Shown here piece after piece: positions 32,835-45,802 of a stretch of DNA of 64,000 nucleotides; position 1 is the first letter of the stretch, and each line of letters starts with the position of its first letter. The stretch comes from Metamycoplasma salivarium. GTDB lineage: Bacteria; Bacillota_I; Bacilli_A; Mycoplasmatales; Metamycoplasmataceae. The stretch covers positions 664,348 to 728,347 of the forward strand of contig NZ_LR214938.2 in assembly GCF_900660445.2 (NCBI RefSeq). The letters run 5' to 3'. The translations under genes and the position numbers were made by a program. The notes beneath the pieces are model-generated. The model ran no database searches. It saw only the letters and a list, made by a program, of their open reading frames with translations, and was not told where the DNA came from.

Positions 32835-33059
32835 TTATCTTTCCAAGAATTTTGGATAGATTTTTTTATTTGGCAATAAAAAACCAAATGCTAATGCATT
32901 TGGCAAATTGTTTAATTTGATTAACCACAATATTGAGCATAGTAGTTGGACTGAATTGTAGTGTCCCCCTTTATAGTGTGTTTCAACATCATCATGAATG
33001 TTTTTGAGAATATAACTATTATACAAATAATCTAGTGCTCTATCTTTAAGCGTATTCAT
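32835..33059 (-). CDS. Small hypothetical protein, doubtful
   Basis: An open frame of 74 codons with reasonable composition and one hydrophobic stretch (LLCSILWLIKLNNLPNALAF). No Shine-Dalgarno precedes the ATG and I recognise no family. It lies in the only clearly degraded part of the housekeeping region, next to a broken transposase-like frame, so it could be a remnant. Confidence 0.35.
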   Translation of the reverse strand: MNTLKDRALDYLYNSYILKNIHDDVETHYKGGHYNSVQLLCSILWLIKLNNLPNALAFGFLLPNKKIYPKFLER

Positions 33060-33137
33060 GAGTTAGAAAACAATTTGACATATGCCTATTAGAAAGCAAT
33101 TTGCTAGTTTTATTAAGATTGTTAAGAGACGATAATA

Positions 33138-33447
33138 ATGAATAAAATTGGTAAAAACAAATGAACCTTTTCAGAAAAACATAACAAAATATTTAATGCT
33201 TTGCAAAGAAACGATGGTAGAAATTTGTGAGAGAAAGCTAGAGATTTGAATATTTCATATTCTACAATTTTAAGGGCTAACAAAAAAAATTAAAAACTCG
33301 AAAAATTTAATAATTTCGCATGGTAATTTAAATAATAAAAACGCTTTAAAATATTCAAATGAACAAATCGATCACCAAATAGAAAATATAAAAGCAATAA
33401 GCAAGAAAATTTCGAAAATGGTTTATCAAATTAGAATTGAAAAATAA
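33138..33447 (+). pseudogene. Frameshifted N-terminal fragment resembling a transposase
   Basis: The first frame (33138-33293) encodes 51 residues with a helix-turn-helix look (KWTFSEKHNKIFNAL, NISYSTILRANK). It stops just after an A8 tract (33282-33289), where the next frame continues in register as IKNSKN then SHGNLNNKNALKYSNEQID to TAA 33445-33447. One base lost or gained in the A run explains the break. The HGN-NNKN wording recalls the N-terminal region of mycoplasma insertion-sequence transposases, but no catalytic domain is present and I saw no terminal repeats. Confidence 0.45.
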
Positions 33448-33612
33448 AGTTTCTTAAATATGCTAATGTTTTTATGCAAAGGCATATTTTTTATTCACAA
33501 AATTCTATAATTTTGTAAGAGTTAAGCTTTCTCAAATCTTTCACAAATGTTTCTCAAATTTTAAGATTATATGTATATATGCTTTATAGTAATAAGTGAA
33601 GGGATATAAAAA

Positions 33613-34629
33613 ATGAAAAAAGAACAAGAAATGAATGAATTAATGAATAACAAACTACTTCAAGAAACTTTTAAAGAAATTGAGAAGAAGTTTGGAAAAG
33701 AATCAATTATGATTTTGGGAAATAAACCTGATATTATTCCTGAAACTATAGACTCTGGCTCACTTGCTATTAACAAAGCATTAGGTATAGGTGGTTGACC
33801 AAAAGGGAGAATAATTGAGATTTATGGCCCTGAAAGTTCAGGAAAAACAACAATTGCTTTGCATGCAATTGCAGAAGTTCAAAAACAAGGTGGAATTGCA
33901 GCTTTTATTGATGCAGAACACTCAATTGACCCTATTTATGCAAAGAATTTAGGGATTGATATTGATAAATTGATATTATCACAACCAGACTCAGGCGAAC
34001 AGGCCTTAGAAATTGTGGATTGTTTAGCAAAAACAGGTGCTATTGATTTAATTGTTGTTGATTCAGTAGCAGCATTAGTACCAGAAGCTGAACTTCAAGG
34101 AGAAATGAAAGATCAAGTTATTGGTGCGCAAGCAAGACTTATGTCTAAAGCATTGAGAAAAATTACAGGATCTTTATCAAAAAACAAAACTGCAATCATA
34201 TTTATTAATCAAATTAGAGAAAAGGTGGGAATTATTTTTGGAAACCCAGAAACTACACCTGGTGGTAAAGCATTAAAATTCTATTCAACAATTAGATTAG
34301 AAGTGAGAAAACAACAGAATTTAGGTCAAGGCGAAGCTATTATTGGTAATCAAGTAAAATGCAAAGTTGTTAAAAATAAATTAGCAGCACCTTATAAAAT
34401 TACAAATATAGAAATAGTTTTTTCAAAAGGTATTTCAAAGATTGCAGAAATAATTAAATTTGCTGAACAATTTGATATTTTGATTAAAAAAGGGTCATGG
34501 TATAGTTTTGAAAACGAAAATATTGCACAAGGAATTGTAAATCTACAAATATTGTTAGAAAACAATAATGAGCTACGTGAAAAAATTACAACTTTAGTAT
34601 TAGAAAAATTAAATTCTGATAATGAATAA
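33613..34629 (+). CDS. recA: Recombinase RecA
   Basis: A 338-aa protein with Walker A GPESSGKT (72-79), [15 protein letters not shown] and the GGKALKFY...RLEVRK region. It catalyses strand exchange in homologous recombination. The start has AAGGGAT upstream. No LexA-type operator is seen in the 165 bp before the gene, in line with the lack of an SOS regulon in mycoplasmas. The Met codon chosen is the first of several near the N-terminus. Confidence 0.98.
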
Positions 34630-34711
34630 AAAATAATTGAATTATTTATAAAAAATAATACTATTATTTATATTAACATAGATAGTTTGCATTTTTATTA
34701 AGAGGTATCAT

Positions 34712-35515
34712 ATGAATAATGAATCAATAAATGTATTATTTTTAGGGGATATTTTTGGTGATCCGGGAATTAAGGTAGTCAATAAATATTTATCAAAAAT
34801 TAAAAAAGAATATGATATCGATTTTGTAATTGCACAAGCAGAAAATGTTTCAGGTAGAAAAGGTTTTGAACCCAAAGATTTTAAAAAATTAAGATCTATT
34901 GGAGTTGATGCATTCACTTTGGGAAATCATGTTTGAGCAAAAGATAAAATTAAAGAAATAATTAATAAAAATGAGTTAATAAGACCTGCTAATATTAACA
35001 ATAAATATCCTGGCAAAGGAATAAGAATTTTTAATGTAAAAGGCAAAAAAATTGCTGTTATGTCATTTATGGGAATTACTTTTAACCCATTATTAGCGCC
35101 TTGAGAAGAACAAAGTGCAAACAATTTTTTTGATAGTTTTGATAAATTATATGAAGAAAATCATGCAGATTATTACATTATAGATTTTCATGCTGAAACA
35201 ACTGCTGAAAAATCTGTATTTTCTTTATATGTTGATGGTAAAGTTGATGCATTTTTTGGCACACACACCCATGTTCAAACCAATGATGCAAGAATTTTAC
35301 CAAATGGTACATATTATGCAACGGATGCCGGTATGTGTGGTCCTAGAAACTGTGCCATTGGTTCTAATTTTCAAGAAGTTTATGAAAAAATGAGATTTGG
35401 TTCATTTGTTTCGTTTCAAGTTTCAAAAAATCAATGTCAATTAAACGGAATTGTTTTTAGATTAACCAAAAACAAAGAAGATAAGTTTATAAAACTGATA
35501 AATATTTGGGAATAA
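34712..35515 (+). CDS. ymdB: YmdB-family metallophosphoesterase
   Basis: A 267-aa protein with metal-binding motifs FLGDIFGDPG (10-19), QAENVSGRKG, LGNHVW and FHAE...GTHTHVQTND. YmdB of Bacillus is a cyclic-nucleotide phosphodiesterase of the calcineurin type; in mycoplasmas the gene often sits near recA or rny. It has AGAGG before the ATG and TGA-Trp in LGNHVW. Confidence 0.9.
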
Positions 35516-35530
35516 AAAGGATTTAGCTCT

Positions 35531-35950
35531 ATGAAAACAGAACAAGATAAAATGATTTTTTTGATTAATGCTTTAAAAAAGCGGACTGAAATTATCAATA
35601 CAATATACAAATATGAGCTTTTTGACCAAAAAGTTGATTCAAAACAAATATTTGAAGACGATAATTTAGATGACAATGCAATAAAAATTATTGAACAAAT
35701 TGAAGCAAAGTATGACTCATTAAAAAAAATAATAATTGCTGCATTAAGTGCAGACTGAGAATGAGAAAGACTGCAACCATTAGTTAGAGCAATTTTGTTA
35801 TATGGCACATATGAACTTTTTTTAAATAATCCTAAAATCGTTATTAATGAAATGATTAATATTACAAAAATTTATATACCAGGAACTGTGTATAAATTGG
35901 TTAACAAAGCATTAGATTTAATTGCTTCAAAGCTTGTGGATAAAAAATAA
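35531..35950 (+). CDS. nusB: Transcription antitermination factor NusB
   Basis: A 139-aa helical protein. Its C-terminal half matches NusB: LQPLVRAILLYGTYELFLN...IVINEMINITKIY (about 82-117), then VNKALDLIASKL. With NusE it binds boxA in rRNA leaders and supports rRNA antitermination, relevant to the boxA-like TTCTTTGA in the rRNA operon of this window. Its stop overlaps the start of tlyA (TAATG). Confidence 0.9.
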
Positions 35951-36681
35951 TGAAAAAAGAATTAATAAAGATTTTAATAGACAAATATAATAACTATTCC
36001 AAAAAAATATTATTAGCTTTTATTAAAGAAGGAAAAGTAATTGTTAATGGAGAGAAATCATTTCTACCTTTTATGAAATTTGAAATTACAAATTTAAATT
36101 TAGAGTTATTAGAACCTAAAAAGTATGTTTCAAGAGGGGCATTTAAATTAGTAGCAGCTATTGAAAAATTTAATCTAAAATTAAATAATTTAGTTTGTTT
36201 AGATATAGGAAGTTCAACTGGCGGATTTGTTCAAGTTCTGTTAGAAAATAATGCTAAAAAAGTTTATGCAGTTGATGTTGGAACAAATCAGTTAGACTAT
36301 TCATTAAGAATTAATCCAAAAGTAGTTGTTTATGAAAAAACAAATTTAAAAGACTTAACTACAAATTTTTTTAAAGAACAAATTGAATTTATAACTTGCG
36401 ATGTTTCATTTATTAGTGCAAAGTATGTGCTTCAAGTGTCAAAAGATTTACTGCAAAGTGGGTCTAAGTTAATGATATTAATTAAACCTCAATTTGAAGC
36501 ACCTTCATCTTTAGTTTTAGAACGAGGTATTGTTGAACAAAAACATCATGAGCGAATAATTAAAACAGTGATTGAATATGCAAAAAATAATCATTTTAAA
36601 TTTATTAATGCATATGAAAGTCCAATTACTGGTCAGAAATCTAAAAATATTGAATATATTTCATTGTTTGAAAGGGAATAA
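35950..36681 (+). CDS. tlyA: TlyA-family rRNA 2'-O-methyltransferase
   Basis: A 243-aa protein: a short S4-like RNA-binding start (about 1-60), YVSRGAFKL (about 58-66), SAM-binding LDIGSSTGGF (about 84-93), then KPQFE and GITGQK-type endings. Family members methylate 16S and/or 23S rRNA; the old name haemolysin A is historical. It is coupled to nusB by a one-base overlap and precedes sufS by 2 nt. Confidence 0.92.
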   Translation: MKKELIKILIDKYNNYSKKILLAFIKEGKVIVNGEKSFLPFMKFEITNLNLELLEPKKYVSRGAFKLVAAIEKFNLKLNNLVCLDIGSSTGGFVQVLLENNAKKVYAVDVGTNQLDYSLRINPKVVVYEKTNLKDLTTNFFKEQIEFITCDVSFISAKYVLQVSKDLLQSGSKLMILIKPQFEAPSSLVLERGIVEQKHHERIIKTVIEYAKNNHFKFINAYESPITGQKSKNIEYISLFERE

Positions 36682-36683
36682 TC

Positions 36684-37862
36684 ATGTTAAATGTAAGAAA
36701 AAAATTTCCAATGTTATTGAATAATCCTAAATTGGTATATTTTGATAATGCTGCATTAGCATTAAAACCTAAAATGGTTATTAAAGCAGGCAACGATTTT
36801 TATGAAAAATATTCAATTTCATCACGTACTGCAGATTCGAAACTTGGAGTATATACAATTCATAAAATTGATGAAACTCGTGAACATATTGCTAAATTAG
36901 TCGATGCAAACTCAAGCGAAGTAATTTTTAGTTCGGGCACAACTGATTCATTAAATATAATAGCAAGAACGCTAACAAAGATTGTTGATAAGGGGCAAAT
37001 TCTACTATCGTATTTTAATCATAGTTCTAACATAATTCCTTTTATAGAATTATTTAGTCAAAATAAAGATATAAAAATAAATTATTTTAGTGACCAAAAA
37101 GATTTGCTTTCTCTTATTGATAAAGATACAAAGATTGTTGCTTTGTCGCAAATTACAAACAATTTTAATGTGAAATATGATTTAAAAACTATTTATAAAA
37201 AGTGTAAAAAATATGGAACAATTTTAATAAACGATGCCGCACAAGCTATTGCTCACGAACGTGTGTCATTAAATAATTGTGATGTTATCGCATTTTCTGC
37301 AAACAAATTATATGGTCCTACCGGAATAGGTGCTCTAATTATTAAAAATGAATTAAAAAGTAGGTTAGAACCTGTTAAATGAGGTGGAGGTCAAGTGCAT
37401 GATATTGACTATTGTAGTTGAACTCCAAATAATAGTAATGCCAAATTTGAACCAGGGACAGCAAATTTAGCAGGTATATTTCAATTTGATGCTGCAATAG
37501 ATTTTGTCAACAAAATTGGTTATAGAAAAATTAAAGAATATGAAAATGCGCTTGCTGAATATTTGTATGATGAACTTTCTAAATTAAATGATGTTGAAAT
37601 AAGATCTTCAAGAGGCGATACTATTACTTTATTTAATATTAAAAATATTCCTCCGCAAGATGTTGCATCATATTTAGGAAATGAAAAAGGCATTTATGTT
37701 AGGGCAGGGAAATTTTGTGCACAAATGTTATCGAAATTGTCTAATTTTGCAAATTCTTATATTAGAGTTTCGCTTTCTATTTATAATAACAAGGAAGATA
37801 TAGACAAACTAATTTCTGCATTAAAAGAAGGGGGTGATTTCATTGAGTTCTTATTCAAATAG
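36684..37862 (+). CDS. sufS: Cysteine desulfurase, SufS type
   Basis: A 392-aa PLP enzyme: YFDNAALALKP at the start, FSSGTTDSLN, FSANKLYGPTGIG with the PLP lysine, and AGKFCAQM with the active-site cysteine. It removes sulfur from cysteine for iron-sulfur clusters and possibly thiolated tRNA (mnmA is also here). It overlaps sufU by 20 nt. The start has GAAAGGGAA upstream. Confidence 0.94.
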
Positions 37863-38274
37863 TGATGTAAGGCAAATTATATTTGATGCTTATGTAAACC
37901 CCAAATATAAAACGCAAATGTTGTTAGAAGAAGATTTAATAGCCGAACATTCAAATGTTTGTGTTGATGATTTAAGACTAAAATTAGTTTGAAAAGATGA
38001 TGTTTTGACTAATGCAAAATATGAAGCAGTTGGATGTGGAGTATTTTTAGCTAGTTGTGATTTAGCAATAGATTTGTTTTTAAATAAATCAAAAACTGAA
38101 ATTTCAAAATTGTTAGATTTATATTTCAAAATGATAAATAAAAAACTAGATGATAAAAATATTGCTTCATTAAAAAAATTAGAAAAACTACAAGTTTTCG
38201 AAAATGTTAAAGTTCATTTAAATAGATTAGAGTGTGCCTCTATTATTTATCGTGCATTTAAAAAGGCCTTATAA
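37843..38274 (+). CDS. sufU: Iron-sulfur cluster scaffold / sulfur acceptor SufU
   Basis: A 143-aa IscU/SufU-like protein with conserved cysteines C40 (VCVDD), C65 (GCG) and C131 (LEC), plus C72. I place the start at TTG 37843 because AGGGGGTG lies 6 nt before it; the first in-frame ATG (37918) would remove conserved residues. It receives sulfur from SufS. Its stop overlaps the dinB start by one base. Confidence 0.88.
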
Positions 38275-39518
38275 TGATAGAATATATTTTTCATATTGAT
38301 ATGGATACATATTTTGTAAGTTGTGAGAGATATTTAGAACCTAAATTAGTGGGTAAACCAATTGCAATTGCCAACGAATATAAACGTAGTATTGCTGCTG
38401 CTATTTCAAATGAATTAAAACAAATGGGTTTTAAATCAGGCGATTCTATTCAAATCATTAAGCAAAAAGTAAAAGACTTAGTAATTGTTCACCCAAACTA
38501 TAATTTGTATACCTTGATTTCATCTCATATTTTTAATTTTTTAAGAGAAAAATATTCTAGAAAACTTGAAATTTTCTCAATTGATGAATGCTATTTACAA
38601 ATTCAATTAGAAAATGATCAAAATCCAGTTGCATTTGCTATGAAAATTCAAGATGATATTTTTCAAAAATTTCATATACCTTGTTCTATTGGCATTTCTT
38701 TTACAAAATTTTTAGCAAAAATGTCTACTAATTTAGCAAAACCACATGGAGTTAGATGAACACAAAACAAAAAAGATATTAGAAAGAATTTTTATAGTTT
38801 AGATATTTCTCGAGTTTTTGGAATTGGCAAAGCAAGCTCAAAAAAATTAAAAGAAATTGGAATATCTACATATGAGGATTTACTAAATTTCAATAATGAA
38901 AGATTGCTAAGAAACATATTTGGGAAAAATTATTTAAATGTTCTTTTGCAAATGAAAGGTGAAAAAACTAATGATGTTTTAATTGCATCTTCTAATATGA
39001 AGGGAATGGGAAATCAAGAAACATTTTTATTTGATGATGTTCAAAATTATTCAATTCTTATTCAAAAAATAAAAGACATTTCTTATTTCATATCAAGCAG
39101 ATTAAAATTTCACAATTATGAAGGAAATGTTATTACTATTCAATTTAGAAACATTAACAAACATTGAGTTTCTTTTCAAACCAAAATAAATGAATATGTA
39201 AATGATGCTGAAACTATCACAAATATAGCTTTAAAATTATTTGATAAGCATTGAAATGAAGAACCTCTAAGGGGAATAGGAATAAGAGTTTCAAATCTCA
39301 GACTTATATTTAATCAAAACAATTTTATTGATTTATTTACTAATTTAGAACAAGATAATATCAAAAGCATTATTTTTTCTATCAACCAACATCTTGGCAA
39401 AAATAGTCTAAAAACTTTAAGCGATTTAAAATTAGATAAAAAAGCAAAATCAAAGGGAATAAAATTTATAAAAGAAGATGTTATGCTTCAAAAAAATAAT
39501 GGAAAGGAATACAAATAA
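38274..39518 (+). CDS. dinB: Y-family DNA polymerase IV
   Basis: A 414-aa protein. Catalytic motifs are HIDMDTYFVSCE (7-18, with metal-binding Asp) and FSIDECYL (about 100-107), then SIGISFTKFLAKMSTNLAKP. A helix-hairpin-helix (VFGIGKASSKKLKEIGI) and a little-finger domain follow. It performs error-prone translesion synthesis. TGA encodes Trp after GVR and elsewhere. Confidence 0.93.
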
Positions 39519-39520
39519 AT

Positions 39521-40615
39521 ATGAAAATTGCTATATTTGGTGGAAGTTTTAATCCAATTCATAAAGGGCATATTTTAGTAGCAAATGATGCAATTTCTTT
39601 ACTTGATTTAGATGAACTTTATTTTGTCCCTGCCTATAAAAATCCATTTAAAAAAATTAATGATTATGTAGATGTTAATCATCGCATTAATATGATTAAG
39701 TTAGCAATAAATAATCCAAAAATGAAAATATCGGATTTTGAAGCAAAACGCATTTATGACTCATATACAATTGACACAGTTAGACATTTTGTAAATAAAT
39801 TCCCCAATGATGAAATATATTTATTAATTGGCTCAGATAATTTAAATTCATTACACAAATGAAAAGATATTGATGACATTGCAAAATTAGTAAAAATAAC
39901 TATTTTTAAAAGAGATAATTTCATAAAACATGCAAATCTAAAAAAATATAATTGTCTTTTATTAGATAATCCAATTTACGAATTTTCTTCGACTAAATAT
40001 CGTAATGGTGATTTTTCACAAGTTAGTGAAAAAGTTCAAGAATATATTGGAGAAAATTGTTTATATTTTAAAAACATTGCAAAAAGCAATTTATCTTATG
40101 ATCGTTATATGCATTTACTTTCAACAGCGGATATGTGTTTACAATTTGCAAAAAAAGTTTATAAGCAAGATAAAAATATGCAAAATAATGCTTATTTAGC
40201 AGGACTTATGCATGACATAACAAAAGAATGACCAATTGATAAAGCACTTAATTTTTTAAAACAATATGGTATTAATCAAATTGATGAATATAAAATTCAC
40301 CAAACAACAGCATTTTATTATTTAAGAGATGTTTATAAATTCAAAAATTCTGATGTTTTGTCTGCTATTAACATTCATACTAGCTTAGCGTATGAAATAA
40401 CTATATTAGATAAAATACTTTATACTGCTGACAAAATATGTATGGGTAGAAAATTTGCAGGTGTTCAAAAATTAAGAAAATTAGCAAATAATAATTTTGA
40501 AAAAGGGTTTGCAGCGGTAGTTAAAGAATGTGGAATTGAATTTAATTTAGCTAAGGGTATTACCTTTGACGAAGAACAAAAAAATATCTATGAAAAGTGA
40601 TCAAAAAACATTTAG
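39521..40615 (+). CDS. nadD: Nicotinate-nucleotide adenylyltransferase fused to an HD-domain hydrolase
   Basis: A 364-aa two-domain protein. Residues 1-190 are NadD, with GGSFNPIHKGH (7-17) and the second nucleotide motif EFSSTKYR. Residues 195-364 are a YqeK-like HD domain with LMHDITKEW (H231, D232) and downstream His/Asp ligands (HTSLAYE, DKILYTADKI). NadD makes NaAD for NAD synthesis; YqeK-type domains in Firmicutes cleave Ap4A. The fusion is usual in mollicutes, whereas bacilli have separate adjacent genes. Confidence 0.93.
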
Positions 40616-40768
40616 TTTATGCTAAAATGTAATTGCTTTTATAGCGAAAGTAGATTCATTTCTCACCCTATGACTTATTTGTATGGGTTGCTATCATAAA
40701 TTTTGTATTTTTTAGCAATGAGAAGTGGACCAAAAACCACTTTTTATTATTTTATAAAGGAGTTAGTT
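40616..40768 (+). promoter_or_regulatory. infC leader with intrinsic terminator hairpin
   Basis: A probable -10 (GCTAAAAT) sits at the start of this region. Further on, AAGTGG (40723-40728) pairs with CCACTT (40737-40742) around an A-rich loop, followed by TTTATTATTTT, then AAAGGAG for infC. A second partial pairing, ACCC (about 40665) with GGGT (about 40685), could form an alternative fold. The infC-rpmI-rplT operon in bacilli is controlled by L20 through a leader terminator; this leader has the same layout, though L20 binding is inference. Confidence 0.55.
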
Positions 40769-41392
40769 ATTCAATCAACAGATAACAAAAATAGTCGTTT
40801 GCCCAAAGCAGAATATGTCATAAACCAACACATACCTTACAAGAAAGTTTTTGTTTTTGATCAAAACAATGAAAAATTAGGAGTTATGTCTAAAGAAGAA
40901 GCAATTGCAAAAGCACAAGAATCAAATATGGATTTGGTGTTAATAGCTTTAGACAATAATAGACCTATAACTAAAATTTTGGATTATGGAAAATTCAAAT
41001 ATGACAAAAAGAAAAAACAAAAAGCCAATAAAGAAAAACAAAGTGTAACTACTAATAGAGAAATTAGATTAACACCACTTATTGGGGATAATGATTTAAA
41101 AACAAAAGCTAAAAAAGCTAGAGAATTTATTCTTAATGGTGATAGAGTTAAAATCTCTGTTAAGTTTAGAGGCCGTGAACGTAGTAGAACTGACCTTGGA
41201 AATGAAATTCTAGATAAGTTTTTTGCAATGGTAGAGGATGTTGCGAAAGTATCAAAAGCTGCAACTTTGCAAAATGATCGTTTCTTAGATATGTATATTG
41301 AAAAAGATAAAAAGAAAGTTGAAGCATTGAAAACTAACAATAAAGAAAAAGAAGTTAACGAAGGAGAAACCGATGCCAAAAATGAAAACTAA
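40769..41392 (+). CDS. infC: Translation initiation factor IF-3, AUU start
   Basis: A 207-aa protein with both IF3 domains: [21 protein letters not shown] (about 19-39), [29 protein letters not shown] and, in the second domain, [14 protein letters not shown] residues. A lysine- and glutamate-rich tail follows. I place the start at ATT 40769 because AAAGGAG lies 6 nt upstream and it gives the normal N-terminal length. The nearest in-frame ATG (40718) falls before the terminator hairpin. AUU initiation of infC allows self-regulation and is known in other bacteria. Confidence 0.9.
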   Translation: MQSTDNKNSRLPKAEYVINQHIPYKKVFVFDQNNEKLGVMSKEEAIAKAQESNMDLVLIALDNNRPITKILDYGKFKYDKKKKQKANKEKQSVTTNREIRLTPLIGDNDLKTKAKKAREFILNGDRVKISVKFRGRERSRTDLGNEILDKFFAMVEDVAKVSKAATLQNDRFLDMYIEKDKKKVEALKTNNKEKEVNEGETDAKNEN

Positions 41393-41561
41393 AAGTGCTC
41401 TTAAAAAAAGAATTAAGATCACTGCAACAGGTAAAGTTAAACGTGGTAATGCTTATAGGTCACATTTAGCACAAAATAAAACCACAAAACAAAAACGTCA
41501 TTCACGTAAAGGATCTGATTTATCTCATTCAGATTTTCAAAGATACAAGGAATTAATTTAA
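41373..41561 (+). CDS. rpmI: 50S ribosomal protein L35
   Basis: A 62-aa, highly basic protein starting [13 protein letters not shown], with [18 protein letters not shown] in the middle, as in L35. The start overlaps the end of infC by 20 nt and has AAGGAG upstream. Middle gene of the infC-rpmI-rplT operon. Confidence 0.97.
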   Translation: MPKMKTKSALKKRIKITATGKVKRGNAYRSHLAQNKTTKQKRHSRKGSDLSHSDFQRYKELI

Positions 41562-41577
41562 TTAGGAAAGGAATGTC

Positions 41578-41937
41578 ATGCGTACAAGAGGCGGAATAGT
41601 AACAAGAAGAAGACGTAACAAATGATTAAAATTAGCTAAAGGTTACTGAGGACACAAATCAATCGGTTACAAAGTAGCTAAACAAGCTGTTGTTAAATCA
41701 TGAACATATGCATTCAGAGACCGTAAACAAATTAAACGTGAATTTAGAAGATTATGAATTGCAAGAATTAATGCAGCATGTAGACCATTAGGAATTACTT
41801 ATTCAAGATTAATTGAAGGTTTGAAACTTACAAATATTCAAATTAATAGAAAAATGCTTTCAGAACTTGCAATTAATCATGCAAGTACATTTAATAATAT
41901 AGTAGAAAAGGCAAAAAAAGCTTTAACTTCTAAATAA
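41578..41937 (+). CDS. rplT: 50S ribosomal protein L20
   Basis: A 119-aa basic protein: RTRGGIVTRRRRNKWLKLAKGYWGHKSIGYK at the start (TGA as Trp twice) and [27 protein letters not shown] in the C-terminal domain. It binds 23S rRNA early in assembly and can repress its own operon. It has a good ribosome-binding site (AAAGGAA). Confidence 0.97.
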
Positions 41938-43122
<1,185 letters not shown>

Positions 43123-43132
43123 GGAATTTATT

Positions 43133-45802
43133 ATGACATCAAAAGAAATTAGACAAAAATGATTAGATTTTTTTGCTTCAAAAGGGCATTTAGTAGTTGA
43201 ATCTAAATCATTAATTCCAGTTAATGACCCATCACTTTTGTGAATAAACTCTGGAGTTGCAACATTAAAAGATTATTTTAGTGGTAAAAAAATTCCACCT
43301 GCAAAGAGATTAACAAATTCACAAAAATCTATCAGAACTAATGATATTGAAAATGTTGGTGTAACAGCAAGACACCACACATTTTTTGAAATGCTTGGTA
43401 ATTTTTCAATTGGTGATTATTTTAAAAAAGAAGCAATTGCATTCGGCTATGAATTTATTTTTGATGTTTTAAAATTAGATAAACAAAGAATTTATATTAC
43501 CTATTATTCAGAAGACAAAGACACTTATAATTATTGAATTCAAAATGGAATTGATCCCTCTCATATGATTAAAGGCACACGCGATACTAATTTTTGAGAT
43601 GTTGGTCAAGGTCCATGTGGTCCCGACACTGAAATTTTTTATGATCGTGGAGAAAAATATGATAAAAGAGGAATTGAACTCTTAAAAAATGATATTGAAA
43701 ACGATCGTTATGTTGAAATTTGAAACATTGTTTTCTCACAATTTAACAATGATGGAGAAAACAATTACACTGATTTAGCTACCAAGAATATTGATACAGG
43801 TGCTGGTTTAGAGAGAATTGTTTCTATTATGCAAGATGCACCAACTAACTTTGATACAGACTTATTTTTACCGATTATTCATGAAGTTGAGAAATTAACA
43901 ACTTTAAAATATGATATTGATAATTATTTTAGAAAAGATCCTAAACAAACAAAAATTAATACCTATTTTAAAATAATTGCTGATCATATGAGAGCTTCGG
44001 TTAATGCAATTAATGACGGTGTTTTACCTTCAAATGTAGGACGCGGTTATATTATTCGCCGTTTGATTAGAAGATCATATCGTGCTGGGCTTGCATTAGG
44101 AATTAAACAAAAAACTTTCCTATACAAACTAACGAAAGTTGTAAAAGATTCATTAATTTATGACATTGATGTTAAAAAAGTATCTGAGATTATTAAAAAC
44201 GAAGAGGAACTTTTTGCAAAAACAATTAATGATGGTGAAAAGCTTATTGAACAAGAAATTGCGAAAGATGGCACAATGTCAGTTGAAGCGGCTTTCAAAA
44301 TGTTTGACACTTATGGGTTTCCAATTGAATTAACTAAAGAAATTCTAAAAGAAAAAGGTATCAAATATACTTGAACTGATAAAGATTATCAAAAATTTAT
44401 TGTTAAACATCAAGATGAATCAAGGTCAAATGTTAATGCTGGAATGCAAAAAGCAATTAATTCGCTTTCTCTAGTTCCTTATTTAGTAAGTGAGTTTGTA
44501 GGTTATGATTATTTAACAACTAAAAATTCGAAGATTTTATATATGTTAAATGATGAAAAAGCAATTTCAAATACTAATAAAGCAACTGATAAATGTTATT
44601 TAATTTTGGATAAAACACCTTTTTATGCAACAAGTGGTGGTCAAAACCACGATTTTGGTTATATGATGCAAGGCAAAAATAAAATTAAAGTTCTAGATGT
44701 TTTTAAAGACAAATATTGAAATCCAGTGCATTTAGTTGAAGGAATTGTTGATTTTAATAAACCAATTGATTGTTTTGTTGATGAAAAAGCACGTGCCGGT
44801 TTTGCAAGAGGACACTCTGCAACACACTTAATGTACCATGCAATTAGGCAAACATATCCACATGAAAAGATTGAACAATTAGGTTCTAATATTAATCCTG
44901 AACATTTCACTTTTGACTTTGGATTAGATCATAGGCCTACTAAAGAAGAAGTTCATAATATTGAAAAAATAATGCGTGGATATATTGCTAAAAAAGTTAA
45001 TAGAACCTATATTGTTACAACAATTAAAAATGCTGAAAAATTGGGTGCATGAATGACTATTGAAGAAAGTGAATATCATGATGCAAACAAAGTTAGAGTT
45101 GTTAAATTTGACGATATTACACTAGACCTTTGTGGTGGAACACACGTCCAAAATTCTCAAGATATTGAAGATTTTAAAGTTATTTCTGTAGATTCTAAAG
45201 GAACTGGAATTTATCGTTTAAGAGTAATTACATCAACTAACGAAGTCGATAAATATTTAGATCAAGAAATTTATAAAAAGATTGCATTATTAAATACTTT
45301 AATCAAAAATAATCAAACACTTGATTCATCTTATAAACTTGAAATTCCACAACATAATGCAAAAAATAGTTTGCAAAAAGAAAAAGTTCTTGATGAATAT
45401 GACAAATTAGAGCAAAAAATTAGAGATGATTATAAGACCTTGTTAAAACAAAAGCAAAATGTTACAGTTGATGTTGATAAATATAAACCAGAGTCAATTA
45501 ATAACAAAAATGTGTATATTATTTTTGAAAATGATGTTCCAACTGCTAAAAAAATAGCAGTTGAACTTAGAGAAGCACATAATGATGCTTTAATAATTTC
45601 ATTAGCTAAAACTTCATCAGAAAACAATTATTTCTTAGTTGTTGCTTCAAAAAAATATGATGCAATGACATACTTTAATATTATTGCAAAACATTTTAAT
45701 GGTAAAGGTGGTGGAAATAATATTATTTGCCAAGGTTCAATTAAAATCATTAATTCTCAAAAAGAATTTATTTTAGAACTTAAAAAGGTTTTAAATGCGT
45801 AA
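43133..45802 (+). CDS. alaS: Alanyl-tRNA synthetase
   Basis: An 889-aa, full-length enzyme. The class II catalytic part has [29 protein letters not shown] and [19 protein letters not shown]. The editing domain has RGHSATHLM and CGGTHV. A shortened C-terminal DHHA1-type domain ends in [11 protein letters not shown]. It charges tRNA-Ala and hydrolyses Ser- and Gly-tRNA-Ala. The stop overlaps ruvX by 8 nt. Confidence 0.97.

Noticed and set aside
33448..33612. SOS (LexA) operator before recA
   Set aside because: No DinR- or LexA-type palindrome is visible, and mycoplasmas generally lack LexA.
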